A DNA stretch of 64,000 bases, taken from contig NC_065544.1 of assembly GCF_932294415.1 (NCBI RefSeq), forward strand, positions 18,885,351-18,949,350, in the 5' to 3' direction. Below, one piece after another: positions 21,461-33,384 of the stretch. Position numbers and translations under genes: made by a program. Numbering within the stretch: the first letter of the stretch is position 1; every line of letters starts with the position of its first letter. Below the pieces are notes generated by a model. It worked only from the letters and a program-made list of their open reading frames with translations. It had not been told where the DNA came from and made no database searches. The DNA comes from Quercus robur (taxonomy: Eukaryota; Streptophyta; Magnoliopsida; Fagales; Fagaceae).

Positions 21461-24400
21461 TAACTGTTTCACTCTGCTGTGCATCTACTGTAGCATTCCT
21501 TTGTGCATCCTCTTCAACATGAGAAATATCAAGGTTTTAAAAACCGGAACTATGAAAGAACCGGTCGAAAAGCTCATTACCGATTTTCTGGTTGGTCCCG
21601 GTTCAACTGATGGTTGAACCAGTGACATCATAAATAATTTAATTATTTAAATTATATAAATAATTAATAATTTTTTTAATATACTAAAACTAACAAACAA
21701 AAGGAAATAAATATGTTTCCTTAAAAAATAAAATACAAGTATATGACATCTTTTTAAAGAATTTAACATAATAGCAATACAAAACAATCATCCTTAACAT
21801 AATAAACTTTCAACAAAAACAAATAAATAAGTTCATTAGTCATTACATTTACATCCAAATGGCAAAAAGCAAATAAGTTCACTACGTCCAAATAGCAAAT
21901 AAGTTTTAAAGTTTCAAACAAACAACTACTAAGTTTTAAGACACAAGCCTCATTTGTTATAAAGAAAATTGAAATCAAGATTGTCATGTGAACCAAATGC
22001 TCCACCACTAGCATCATTATCATCATCCTCATCCTCATTCTTCATCTTCAACTTGAATAGAATGATTTCTATCTCTAAATCCGGGAGGAGCATCAATTTC
22101 ATTACCAAATGATTCCAAATTGATGTCATCATCATTCTCAATCACTTCATTGTCCATATCTATACAAATTCCAAAACCATTCCTTTGTGCATCCACTTCA
22201 ACATGAGAAATATCAAGGGTTTAAAAACCGGTACGGTGACATCATAAATAATTTAATTATTATTTATTTAAATTATATAAATAGTTAATAATTTTTTAAT
22301 ATACTAAAACTAACAAACAAAAATTAATAAATATGTTTCCTTTAAAAAAATACAAGTATATAACATTTTTTTAAAGAATTTAACATAATAACATTACAAA
22401 ACAATCATCCTTAACATAATAAACTTTCAACAAAGCCGAATAAATAAGTTCATTAGTCATTACATTTAAATCCAAATGGATAATAGCAAATAAGTTCATT
22501 ACATCCAAATAGCAAATAAGTTTTAAAGTTTCAAACAAACAACTACTAAGTTTTAAGACACAAGCCTCATTTGTTATGAAGAAAATTGAAATCAAGATCA
22601 TCATGTGAACCAAATGCTCCACCACTAGCATCATTATCATCATCCTCTTCCTCATCTTCTTAATCTTCAACTTGAATAGGATGATTTCTATCTCTAAATC
22701 CGGGAGGAGCATCAATTTCATCACCAAATAATTCCAAATTGATGTCATCATCATCCTCAATCACTTCATTGTCCATATCTATAAAAATTCCAAAACCATT
22801 CCTTTGTGCATCCTTTTCAACATGAGAAATATCAAGGTTTTAAAAACCGGTGCAGTGACATCATAAATAATTTAATTATTATTTATTTAAATTATATAAA
22901 TAATTAATAATATTGTAATATACTAAAACTAACAAAACAATAGTAATAAATATGTTTCCTTTAAAAAAAAATACAAGTATCTAACATCTTTTTAAAGAAT
23001 TTAACATAATAACATTACAAAACAATCATCCTTAACATAATATCTTTCAACAAAACCAAATAAATAAGTTCATTAGTCATTACATTTACATCCAAATGGC
23101 AAATAGCAAATAAGTTCATTACATCCAAATAGCAAATAAGTTTTAAAGTTTCAAACAAACAACTACTAAGTTTTAAGACACAAGCCTCATTTGTTATGAA
23201 GAAAATTGAAATCAAGATCATCATGTGAACCAAATGCTCCACCACTAGCATCATTATCATCATCCTCTTCCTCATCTTCTTAATCTTCAACTTGAATAGG
23301 ATGATTTCTATCTCTAAATCCGGGAGGAGCATCAATTTCATCACCAAATAATTCCAAATTGATGTCATCATCATCCTCAATCACTTCATTGTCCATATCT
23401 ATACAAATTCCAAAACCATTCCTTTGTGCATCCTTTTCAACATGAGAAATATCAAGGTTTTAAAAACCGGTACAGTGACATCATAAATAATTTAATTATT
23501 ATTTATTTAAATTATATAAATAATTAATAATATTGTAATATACTAAAACTAACAAACCAATAGTAATAAATATGTTTCCTTTAAAAAAAAATACAAGTAT
23601 CTAACATCTTTTTAAAGAATTTAACATAATAACATTACAAAACAATCATCCTTAACATAATATCTTTCAACAAAACCAAATAAATAAGTTCATTCGTCAT
23701 TACATTTACATCCAAATGGCAAATAGCAAATAAGTTCATTACATCCAAATAGCAAATAAGTTTTAAAGTTTCAAACAAACAACTACTAAGTTTTAAGACA
23801 CAAGCCTCATTTGTTATGAAGAAAATTGAAATCAAGATCATCATGTGAACCAAATGCTCCACCACTAGCATCATTATCATCATCCTCTTCCTCATCTTCT
23901 TAATCTTCAACTTGAATAGGATGATTTCTATCTCTAATTCCGGGAGGAGCATCAATTTCATCACCAAATAATTCCAAATTGATGTCATCATCATCCTCAA
24001 TCACTTCATTGTCCATATCTATAAAAATTCCAAAACCATTCCTTTGTGCATCCTTTTCAACATGAGAAATATCAAGGGTTTAAAAACCGGTACGGTGACA
24101 TCATAAACAATTTAATTATTATTTATTTAAATTATATAAATAGTTAATAATTTTTTAATATACTAAAACTAACAAACAAAAATTAATAAATATGTTTCCT
24201 TTAAAAAAATACAAGTATATAACATTTTTTTAAAGAATTTAACATAATAACATTACAAAACAATCATCCTTAACATAATAAACTTTCAACAAAGCCGAAT
24301 AAATAAGTTCATTAGTCATTACATTTAAATCCAAATGGATAATAGCAAATAAGTTCATTACATCCAAATAGCAAATAAGTTTTAAAGTTTCAAACAAACA

Positions 24401-25045
24401 ACGACTAAGTTTTAAGACACAAGCCTCATTTGTTATGAAGAAAATTGAAATCAAGATCATCATGTGAACCAAATGCTCCACCACTAGCATCATTATCATC
24501 ATCCTCTTCCTCATCTTCTTAATCTTCAACTTGAATAGGATGATTTCTATCTCTAAATCCGGGAGGAGCATCAATTTCATCACCAAATAATTCCAAATTG
24601 ATGTCATCATCATCCTCAATCACTTCATTGTCCATATCTATAAAAATTCCAAAACCATTCCTTTGTGCATCATTTTCAACATGAGAAATATCAAGGTTTT
24701 AAAAACCGGTGCAGTGACATCATAAATAATTTAATTATTATTTATTTAAATTATATAAATAATTAATAATATTGTAATATACTAAAACTAACAAAACAAT
24801 AGTAATAAATATGTTTCCTTTAAAAAAAAATACAAGTATCTAACATCTTTTTAAAGAATTTAACATAATAACATTACAAAACAATCATCCTTAACATAAT
24901 ATCTTGCAACAAAACCAAATAAATAAGTTCATTAGTCATTATATTTACATCCAAATGGCAAATAGCAAATAAGTTCATTACATCCAAATAGCAAATAAGT
25001 TTTAAAGTTTCAAACAAACAACTACTAAGTTTTAAGACACAAGCC

Positions 25046-25255
25046 TCATTTGTTATGAAGAAAATTGAAATCAAGATCATCATGTGAACCAAATGCTCCA
25101 CCACTAGCATCATTATCATCATCCTCATCCTCATCTTCTTCATCTTCAACTTGAATAGAATGATTTCTATCTCTACATCCGGGAGGAGCATCAATTTCAT
25201 TACCAAATGATTCCAAATTGATGTCATCACCATCCTCAATCACTTCATTGTCCAT
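25046..25255 (-). CDS. Acidic 69-aa tail, array unit 6
   Basis: The frame starts MDNEVIED and ends HNK, with an Asp/Glu block in the middle (VEDEEDEDEDDDNDASGG). It is open upstream of the ATG for about 25 further codons (HVEEDAQRNGFGICID), so it looks like the end of a larger protein, possibly the lost hAT transposase. Independent translation is unlikely but not excluded. Confidence 0.35.
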   Translation of the reverse strand: MDNEVIEDGDDINLESFGNEIDAPPGCRDRNHSIQVEDEEDEDEDDDNDASGGAFGSHDDLDFNFLHNK

Positions 25256-25668
25256 ATCTATAAAAATTCCAAAACCATTCCTTTGTGCATCCTCTTCAAC
25301 ATGAGAAATATCAAGGTTTTAAAAACCGGTACGGTGACATCATAAACAATTTAATTATTATTTATTTAAATTATATAAATAGTTAATAATTTTTTAATAT
25401 ACTAAAACTAACAAACCAATAGTAATAAATATGTTTCCTTTTAAAAAAAAAATACAAGTATCTAACATCTTTTCAAAGAATTTAACATAATAACATTACA
25501 AAACAATCATCCTTAACATAATAAACTTCCAACAAAACCAAATAAATAAGTTCATTAGTCATTACATTTACATCCAAATGGCAAATAGCAAATAAGTTCA
25601 TTACATCCAAATAGCAAATAAGTTTTAAAGTTTCAAACAAACATCTACTAAGTTTTAAGACACAAGCC

Positions 25669-25878
25669 TCATTTGTTATGAAGAAAATTGAAATCAATAT
25701 CATCATGTGAACCGAATGCTCCACCACTAGCATCATTATCATCATCCTCATCCTCATCTTCTTCATCTTCAACTTGAATAGGATGATTTCTATCTCTAAA
25801 TCCGAGAGGAGCATCAATTTCATCACCAAATGATTCCAAATTGATGTCATCATCATACTCAATCACTTCATTGTCCAT
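25669..25878 (-). CDS. Acidic 69-aa tail, array unit 7
   Basis: This has the same frame as unit 6 with a few substitutions (DAPLGFRDRN). It is one of only three units in which this frame reaches its natural stop. Confidence 0.35.
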   Translation of the reverse strand: MDNEVIEYDDDINLESFGDEIDAPLGFRDRNHPIQVEDEEDEDEDDDNDASGGAFGSHDDIDFNFLHNK

Positions 25879-26288
25879 ATCTATACAAATTCCAAAACCA
25901 TTCCTTTGTGCATCCTCTTCAACATGAAAAATATCAAGGTTTTAAAAACTGGTAGGGTGACATCATAAACAATTTAATTATTATTTATTTAAATTATATA
26001 AATAGTTAATAATTTTTTAATATACTAAAACTAACAAACCAATAGTAATAAATATGTTTCCTTTAAAAAAAATACAAGTAAATAACATCTTTTTAAAGAA
26101 TTTAATATAATAACATTACAAAACAATCATCCTTAACATAAGAAACTTTCAACAAAACCAAATAAATAAGTTCATTAGTCATTACATTTACATCCAAATG
26201 GCAAATAGCAAATAATTTCATTACATCCAAATAGCAAATAAGTTTTAAAGTTTCAAACAAACAACTACTAAGTTTTAAGACACAAGCC

Positions 26289-26498
26289 TCATTTGTTATG
26301 AAGAAAATTGAAATCAAGATCATCATGTGAACCGAATGCTCCACCACTAGCATCATTATCATCATCCTCATCCTCATCTTCTTCATCTTCAACTTGAATA
26401 GGATGATTTCTATCTCTAAATCCGGGAGGAGCATCAATTTCATCACCAAATGATTCAAAATTGATGTCATCGTCATCCTCAATCACTTCATTGTCCAT
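26289..26498 (-). CDS. Acidic 69-aa tail, array unit 8
   Basis: This has the same frame as units 6 and 7 (DDDDINFESFGDEIDAPPGF). Units 1-5, 9 and 10 carry a premature stop in or beside the acidic block. Confidence 0.35.
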   Translation of the reverse strand: MDNEVIEDDDDINFESFGDEIDAPPGFRDRNHPIQVEDEEDEDEDDDNDASGGAFGSHDDLDFNFLHNK

Positions 26499-28253
26499 AT
26501 CTATACAAATTCCAAAACCATTCCTTTGTGCATCCTCTTCAACATGAGAAATATCAAGGTTTTAAAAACCGGTAGGGTGACATCATAAATAATTTAATTA
26601 TTATTTATTTAAATTATATAAATAGTTAATAATTTTTTAATATACTAAAACTGACAAACTAATAGTAATAAATATGTTTCCTTTAAAAAAAATACAGGTA
26701 TATAACATCTTTTTAAAGAATCTAACATAATAACATTACAAAACAATCATCCTTAACATAATAAACTTTCAACAAAACCAAATAAATAAGTTCATTAGTC
26801 ATTACATGTACATCCAAATGGCAAATAGCAAATAAGTTCATTACATCCAAATAGCATATAAGTTTTAAAGTTTCAAACAAACAACTACTAAGTTTTAAGA
26901 CATAAGCTTCATTTGTTAAGAAGAAAATTGAAATCAAGATCATCATGTGAACCGAATGCTCCACCACTAGCATCATTATCATCATCCTTATCCTCATCTT
27001 CTTAATCTTCAACTTGAATAGGACGATTTCTATCTCTAAATCTGGGAGGAGCATCAATTTCATCCCCAAATGATTCCAAATTGATTTCATCATCATCGTC
27101 AATCACTTCATTGTCCATATCTTTACAAATTCCAAAACCATTCCTTTGTGCATCCTCTTCAACATAAGAAATATCAAGGTTTTAAAAACTGGTACAGTGA
27201 CGTCATAAATAATTTAATTATTATTTATTTAAATTATATAAATAATTAATAATTTATTAATATACTAAAACTAACAAACCAATAGTAACAAATATGTTTC
27301 CTTTAAAAAAAAATACAATTATCTAACATTTTTTAAAGAATTTAACATAATAACATTTGCAAAACAATCATCCTTAACATAATAAACTTTCAACAAAACC
27401 AAATAAATAAGTTCATTAGTCATTACATTTACATCCAAATGGCAAATAGCAAATAAGTTCATTACATCCAAATAGCAAATAAGTTTTAAAGTTTCAAACA
27501 AACATCTACTAACTTTTAAGACACAGGCCTCATTTTTTATGGAGAAAATTGAAATCAATATCATCATGTGAACTGAATGCTCCACCACTAGCATCATTAT
27601 CATCATCCTCATCCTCATCCTCATCTTCTTAATCTTCAACTTAAATAGGATGATTTCTATCGCTAAATTCGGGAGGAGCATCAATTTCATCACCAAATGA
27701 TTCCAAATTGATGTCATCATCATCCTCAATCACTTCATTGTCCGTGTCTATACAAATTCCAAAATCATTCCTTTATGCGTCCTCTTCAACATGAGAAATA
27801 ATCAAATATGTGCTTTGGGCTTTGATTGGAACAAAATGTTGAGGAAGACTGAAAATGATCAAGAACTTATATTGAGAAAGAGAGAGACTTGAGATTTGAG
27901 AATGAGTGGCTGAGAAGCGAGAGGATGTCTATTTTATTATAGAAAGAGTGTGGAAAGAAGACTGAGAAGTAAAATTTAAGAAGTTTGAATATGATTTTAG
28001 GACTTGAGGGTAGGTAGTAACATGTGGTTATAGATTTAGGGGGAAAAAAGAAAAGAAAACTTGAGTAAACGTGTATGACTAGACAAGATTATGAAAGTAG
28101 GAATGGAAATGAATAACTTGTCTATTTATTCTTTTTTTTTTTTGAGGAATGACTTGTTTAGTCATTTTGACATCTTGGACTCTGGTTTTAGTTTTTTTTT
28201 TTTTTTTTTTTCACAATAAATAGTTAAAAGTTGAAGTTAAAATATTAAACTAT

Positions 28254-28275
28254 TATATATATATATATATATATG
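28254..28275. repeat. AT microsatellite
   Basis: Uninterrupted TA dinucleotides. Similar runs lie at about 28566-28589, 32314-32334, 34119-34138 and 53897-53914. Confidence 0.85.
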
Positions 28276-28809
28276 TGAAACTTAAATAGCAAATTATAAT
28301 TTGACAATAATTATTAATTAGAAAAAAAAAAGGATAGAATAAAGTAAATCTTTCAATTTTTTATATTTTCTTAATATAATTTATGAAAAATAAAAATTCA
28401 TGTAAAATTTATTTAGATATTTTAAATTAAATTATTTATGACATCATCGGTTTGACTACCGATTCGACTTGGGTTGGACCATATATAAAATCGGTAATCA
28501 ATGCCTTTATCGGTTCCTTGATTGTACAGATTCTTAAAACCATGTGTTACATCACATAGACTCTTTATATATATATATATATATATATTTGAGAAACAAA
28601 CACACACACACATACACAAGAGAGAGAAAAAGGGATTCTAACACAAAAGTATACCACAACTCCACTCAGAAGCCATGGTAACTTTTAAGGGAAGGTGTAG
28701 TGAGTTATACTACACACAATACACTCTCTTAAGCTACATAGACCAATGTTAATTCCCTTTCATAATGCTTTTTGGTTTTTTGCTACATGTATTATTGCCT
28801 TCCCAAATT

Positions 28810-29387
28810 AATGCCACCTAATATAATGTGGAGGTAAAAACTTTAAGAACCATTCTGTTTAATCATATTGAGTTTATTTTAGTTAAAAAAAAAAAGTATA
28901 TTACAACAAATAGCGCTGTATTGAATTTAACTATACAAAAAAAAAATTACAATTTTAAACTTTATTAGTCAATGCCATTATGTATTTGAATTTAATTGAA
29001 AAACTTAATGTAAGTACTTTTTTCTTTTTTTCTTTTTTTTGCCGAGACCATAAGTACTTTTAAAAAAAATAAATAAATAAGAAGTACTTTTTTCTTAATG
29101 CCACCTAATGTAATGCAGAGGGTAAAAAATTTAAGAACCATCCTTTTTAAACATATGGAGTTTATTTTAGTTTTAAAAAAAGTATATTATACCCAATAGT
29201 GTTGTATTGAATTTAACTATACCAAAAAAAAAAAAAAAAAAATTACAATTTATACTTTATTGGTCAATGCAGTCATGTATTTTAATTTAATTGAAAAACT
29301 TAACGTAAGTACTTTTTATTTTCTTTTTTGCTAAGAACATAAGTACTTTTTTATTTTTATTTTCATGAGAAGTTCTTTTTTCTTAAT
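28810..29387. repeat. 287-bp tandem duplication
   Basis: Two diverged units begin AATGCCACCTAAT at 28810 and 29097 and share TTTAAGAACCAT, GAGTTTATTTTAGTT and GTAAGTACTTTTT. A short third start (TTCTTAATG) follows. No coding content. Confidence 0.8.
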
Positions 29388-30464
29388 GCAAGCATGAATG
29401 CCACTTTTTATTATTATTTAAAAAAAAAAAAAAACTTTAGTGGGTTAAAAATTCTTTGAGAACCTGATATTATCCCTCTTTCCATGCAGAATATGTCATT
29501 TAGCTCCTCACAAAAAGAACGTGGATAGTGGGACACAAAGATTCTCCTTAATTTTGAATAATAAAATAACATATAAAGTTTGATATATAATCAATTTTTT
29601 TTTTTCTAATTAATAAGTGTCATTTTTTTTTGTTTGGATCAAGTGACACATTGTGATAAGTGTATAATAAAAGTGACAGTGGTGATGTTGAACTAATCAT
29701 AATATATCATTTTAATATTTTAAAAAACAAGTATTGTACTAGACCCCATAATGGAATAACTATAACTTAAGAATAATCATTCATTCATATATTAAAAAAA
29801 AAAAGAATAATCATTCAATTTTTTGGTTATGTTTTTATTAGAAGAGATAGTTATTCTTTATGAATAATTATTCTTCAAGATGGAGAATAACTAATCCTTA
29901 AAAAAAAAAAAAAAAAGTGTTATTGTTATTCCTTAACTTATACAAATTTAAGTTTCAAAAAACCTCTTACTCTTCGTGGCCAAGTTCTCTCTCTCTCTCT
30001 ATTTGAATTAGAATTTTTTTTTGTAACTCATTTATTCTTTCTATAGTCTTTCTTGGCCTTGTTCTTAATTGATGAGATTTCTTGTCTTAATTTTTCTGTT
30101 GTTCCTTCCACTTCCAATACCACAACAAAGAAACCCTAAATTTTATTTTATTTTTGGCTGTCAAGAGAAACCCAATTCTAGATCAATAGTTTCATTTTAC
30201 ATTTTTTTATTTCTATTAATTATAATTTAAAACTAATACAAAAAGGATAAAATACCCAACTATTGCCAGCATCGCATTCATTCTCTATTGCGAACATGAG
30301 ACTAGAGCCAATTTTCTTTTTTTTCTTTTTTTTTCTTTTTTTTTTTAGTTTCAACAACAAAAGTGATTATTGGTGGGTTGTCTATTGGCCATTTTTGAAA
30401 TTTCACAATTAAATTTTTTTTTTCCTTCTAGACTCACAAATATGTTTAACATGTAGTTTCCACC
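29388..30464. other. Intergenic, no gene recognised
   Basis: AT-rich with A and T tracts. No extracellular or transmembrane exon that could complete the kinase fragment at 30465 was found. Confidence 0.4.
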
Positions 30465-31559
30465 TTGGGGTCATTTCTTTTGGAACTAGTGGTATATTTA
30501 CTCTACCGTGTCTATCACTATGACAAAATAGAAAAAGAAAATCAAGCAAGGATTGAAAGGTTTTTGGAGGATTATAGAGCTCTCAAGGCCACAAGGTACT
30601 CATATAACGATGTTAAAAGGATTACAAATCAATCTAATGAGTTAGGGCAAGGAGCCATTGGAACAATGTTCAATGGAAAGCTTTCAAATGAAATCCATGT
30701 TGCCATGAAGATCCTGAATAGTTTCAAGGGAAATGGGGAAGAATTCATAAATGAAGTGGGAACAATGGGTAGAATCTACCATGTTTGCTTGGTTGGCTTC
30801 TGCGCTGATGGATTTAGAAGGGCATTAGTTTATTTGTTCTTACCAAATAGTTCACTAGAGAAGTTCATTTCCTCAATAGATTCTAACCGTTTCCTTGCCT
30901 GGGAAAAACTACTAGACATTGCTCTTGGCATAGCAAAAGGAATCGAATATCTTCACTGAGGATGTGATCAACAAATTCTCCATTTTGATATCAAACCTCA
31001 TAATATTTTGCTAGACTGAAATTTCAATCGAAATTTTTTTTATTTTGGTCTAGCGTGTGTAAAGGATTAGAGTGCAATGTCCATGACCACAACTAGGGGG
31101 GACCGTGGGTTACATTGCACCCAAAGTGTTCTATAGGAACTTTGGGAGCGTGTCTTACAAATCAAATGTTTACAGCTTTGGAATATTGTTGCTTGAAATG
31201 GTTGAAGGTAAGAAAAATGTTGGTGTAACCATGGAGAATACTAGCCAACTAGCCAAATATATTTTCCAAAATGTATATACAATATGTTAGAGAAAAAGGA
31301 AAACCTACAAGTCTATGTTGAGGATAATGGAGATGCTAAAATTGCAAAGAAACTAGCGATTGTGGGACTCTAGTGCATCCAATGGCATCTAGTGGATCAT
31401 CTTTCCATGAAAGTTGGGGTTCAAATGTTGGAGGATGATGGAGATAACTTAAAAATTCCTCCAAATCCCTTTGCCTCTTCAGACCCTACAAGAATCAATG
31501 CAAGTATGCCTGCAAGGTGCCTAAACCTAGATTTAGAAGTCATCCTTGAATTAGAGTAA
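30465..31559 (+). pseudogene. LRK10L-type receptor kinase pseudogene
   Basis: The translated pieces match the kinase exon of rust-resistance (LRK10L/PR5K-like) receptor kinases. There is a remnant transmembrane side, FLEDYRALKATRYSYNDVKR, a P-loop LGQGAIG, a VAMK lysine, NEVGTMGRI, then HFDIKPHNILLD, GYIAPKVFYRNFG, SYKSNVYSFGILLLEM and a tail PPNPFASSDPTR. It is dead: a TGA at 30957-30959, further stops after the catalytic loop, Tyr in place of the DFG Asp, at least one frameshift before 31105, a small in-frame deletion after GRIYHV, and a TAG near 31370. No ATG or extracellular exon is present. Confidence 0.9.
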
Positions 31560-31867
31560 GTATTTTTAAACTAGAGGTCCTCAATGATGATAAGGGTTGC
31601 AATCATGGTGTACTCAAGGATTATTATTCTTGCACTCACTCACTTCAAGTTTTCTTATATAAGTATGACTGTATGAGCAAGGCGATTCTTATAAAAAAAA
31701 AAGTACCTCTTTATTAATTTACTTTTTTTATTTTTATAATTTACTGAATTTTGGTGTTAGTAAGATTTGAATTTAAGTCTCTTATATGAGAATAATTTTT
31801 TTTTTATATATTTGAGTTAATTGGAACTCATGAATTTATCAACTATTTCATTCTTTGGATAATTTGA

Positions 31868-31985
31868 CAATGGGGTCAAGAGCTTGTAATTCAACTGACA
31901 CTTTCCAGTAGTTCTAATGGAGACATCTAGGATTCAAATTCCCCTACTCCTAACTTTCTAATTAATCTATATATATAATAATAGG
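31868..31985 (+). repeat. Degenerate tRNA-derived SINE fragment
   Basis: TTGTAATTCAACTGACAC (A-box-like) and GGATTCAAATTCCCC (B-box-like) sit at typical tRNA spacing. It is a relative of the copies at 13505 and 48976-49145. Confidence 0.5.
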
Positions 31986-32376
31986 TGAAACTGAGAAAAA
32001 CTCAAATTAGAATTCCAACTCAGAGTTTCAATTTTGTGCCATGTGTCCTAAATTATTTATTCTTAAAGAGTTATATTTCTTAATTTTAGAATCAAATGTG
32101 GGACCACATCATAAATATTCATCCATGTGAGTTATTAAGTACAAAAACCAAAGAATCTAAAATAAATGAATCCTAAAAAAAAAAAAAAAGTGCTTCACAA
32201 TAATTTTTTTTTTAAAAACATGGACAATTTACATTTTATACCTAATAATATACTTACAAAATTTTTTAAAGAGTTAAAAAAAATATAAAAAAGACTTTCA
32301 ATATTATTTAAATTATATATATATATATATATATGAATTATATTATGCATCTTATTGTATATTTTTAAGTGTATCC

Positions 32377-32403
32377 ATGCATATGCATAAAGTTACAAGC
32401 TAG
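32377..32403 (+). mobile_element. Helitron-like 3' terminus
   Basis: A 12-bp palindrome ATGCATATGCAT (32377-32388), an 11-nt spacer and CTAG followed by T match the Helitron 3' end rule (hairpin 10-12 nt before CTRR, insertion at AT). The 5' TC end was not located. A matching end in the opposite orientation lies at 52356-52382. Confidence 0.45.
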
Positions 32404-32678
32404 TAATAATAATAATAAAAATAATTTGATAGTGGGATTTGGAAGGAAGAATTTAAACCCGAACGTTTTTATTGGAAATACAAAAAAAATCAATTACTAT
32501 CACAAGTTTTTGGTGAATATATTAACCATTTGAAAAGCTATTCAAGGGTAAGAGGCCTTGTTCAATAGCAAGAGGCTCATCGACAATACGGACAACTTTG
32601 GTGCAGGTGCTGGGCATGATGTTCCATGCACCTTCATATCCAATTGAAGCCATGACTCATGAGTTAACAGATAATACT

Positions 32679-32680
<2 letters not shown>

Positions 32681-32720
<40 letters not shown>
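32681..32720. repeat. Poly(T), 40 nt
   Basis: Forty consecutive T in the printed strand, possibly a minus-strand retroposon tail. Nothing coding is attached. Confidence 0.7.
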
Positions 32721-32724
<4 letters not shown>

Positions 32725-32830
32725 AGAATACTAAGTATTTTAACACACACAGGGAAATGGGAGAAGGTCTTAAAGAAATTGATAGTGGTGTATAATAGCA
32801 AGGGCCTAACTCTTATATACACAGTTGTGT

Positions 32831-33384
32831 TAAATTAAATAACTAAGTGGAAAGTTCAACAAGGTAAATGAAATTAAATATCCCATTGGAACTTCATTGA
32901 AAAATGCAACCTATTGTCCTAACACATTAAATTAAATAGCTCAGTGGAAAGTTCAACACATGAAATTAAATTAAATATCTCTCTCACTGAAGCATTAATA
33001 AAAAATACAACCTATCATCCCAACACATGATATTAAATAGCTTAGTAGAAATTTCAACACACTAAATGAAATTAAACATCTCACTGGAATATTAATGAAA
33101 AACACAACTTGTCATCCCAACATGTTAACTGAAATAGTTCAGTGGAAAGTTCAACACGTTAATTGAAATTAAATATCTCACTCGAACATCAATATTAAAG
33201 GAAAATACAATTTGTTGTTCCAACACGTTAAATTATATAGCTTAGTGGAAAGTTCAACACATTAAATGAAATTAAATATCTCATTGGAACATCAATGAAA
33301 CATACAAGTTGTTGTCCCAACACGTTAAATTAAATAGTTCAATGAAAAGTTCAACATGTTAAATAAAATTAAATATCTCACTGG
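32831..33384. repeat. 98-bp minisatellite, about 5.6 units
   Basis: Units begin TAAATTAAATAGCTCAGTGG and contain AAAGTTCAACAC, GAAATTAAATATCTCACTGG and CCAACACGT. Unit starts are at about 32831 and 32928 and then every ~97-103 bp. Units are diverged but clearly homologous. Confidence 0.85.

Larger units (their letters stand above)
21494..27790 (-). repeat. Ten-unit tandem array, ~620-bp period
   Basis: Homologous minus-strand positions recur at 22141, 22760, 23380, 24000, 24619, 25239, 25862, 26482, 27102 and 27729 (spacings 619-627). Each unit carries a short acidic coding tail, a conserved 3' non-coding stretch (repeats of TTCATTACATCCAAATAGC), an AT-rich block and a shortened hAT terminus (GACATCATAA next to AAAAACCGGT). 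Only the leftmost unit keeps the full terminus. A few bases of the next unit extend beyond it to 21494. Units 2 and 5 resemble each other more than their neighbours, as do 3, 4 and 6. Confidence 0.93.
21530..28544 (-). mobile_element. hAT-like element with amplified 3' end
   Basis: The two ends are divergent inverted repeats of about 115 bp. The left begins CAAGGTTTTAAAAACCGG. The right, read inward, begins CATGGTTTTAAGAATCTG. Both contain ATTACCGATTTT and end in TGACATCAT or TGATGTCAT followed by AAATAATTTAATT. The left end also resembles the end of 61136-61828, which has an 8-bp target duplication, hence the hAT assignment. No transposase core (BED, DUF659 or dimerisation domain) is present. 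At the 5' side (27790-28544) a promoter-like stretch joins directly to a terminal exon, suggesting deletion of the middle. I could not find the target duplication. Confidence 0.6.

Noticed and set aside
21763-27729. Repeated 121-136-residue minus-strand frames beginning MRMMMTSIWN in each array unit
   Set aside because: They overlap the acidic frame out of phase and run on into the conserved non-coding part. Their Met/Leu/Ile-rich content follows from reading GAT/GAA-rich DNA in another frame.
21494-27790. CRISPR-like or other prokaryotic repeat array
   Set aside because: Units are 620 bp, near-continuous, in plant DNA, and carry transposon termini.
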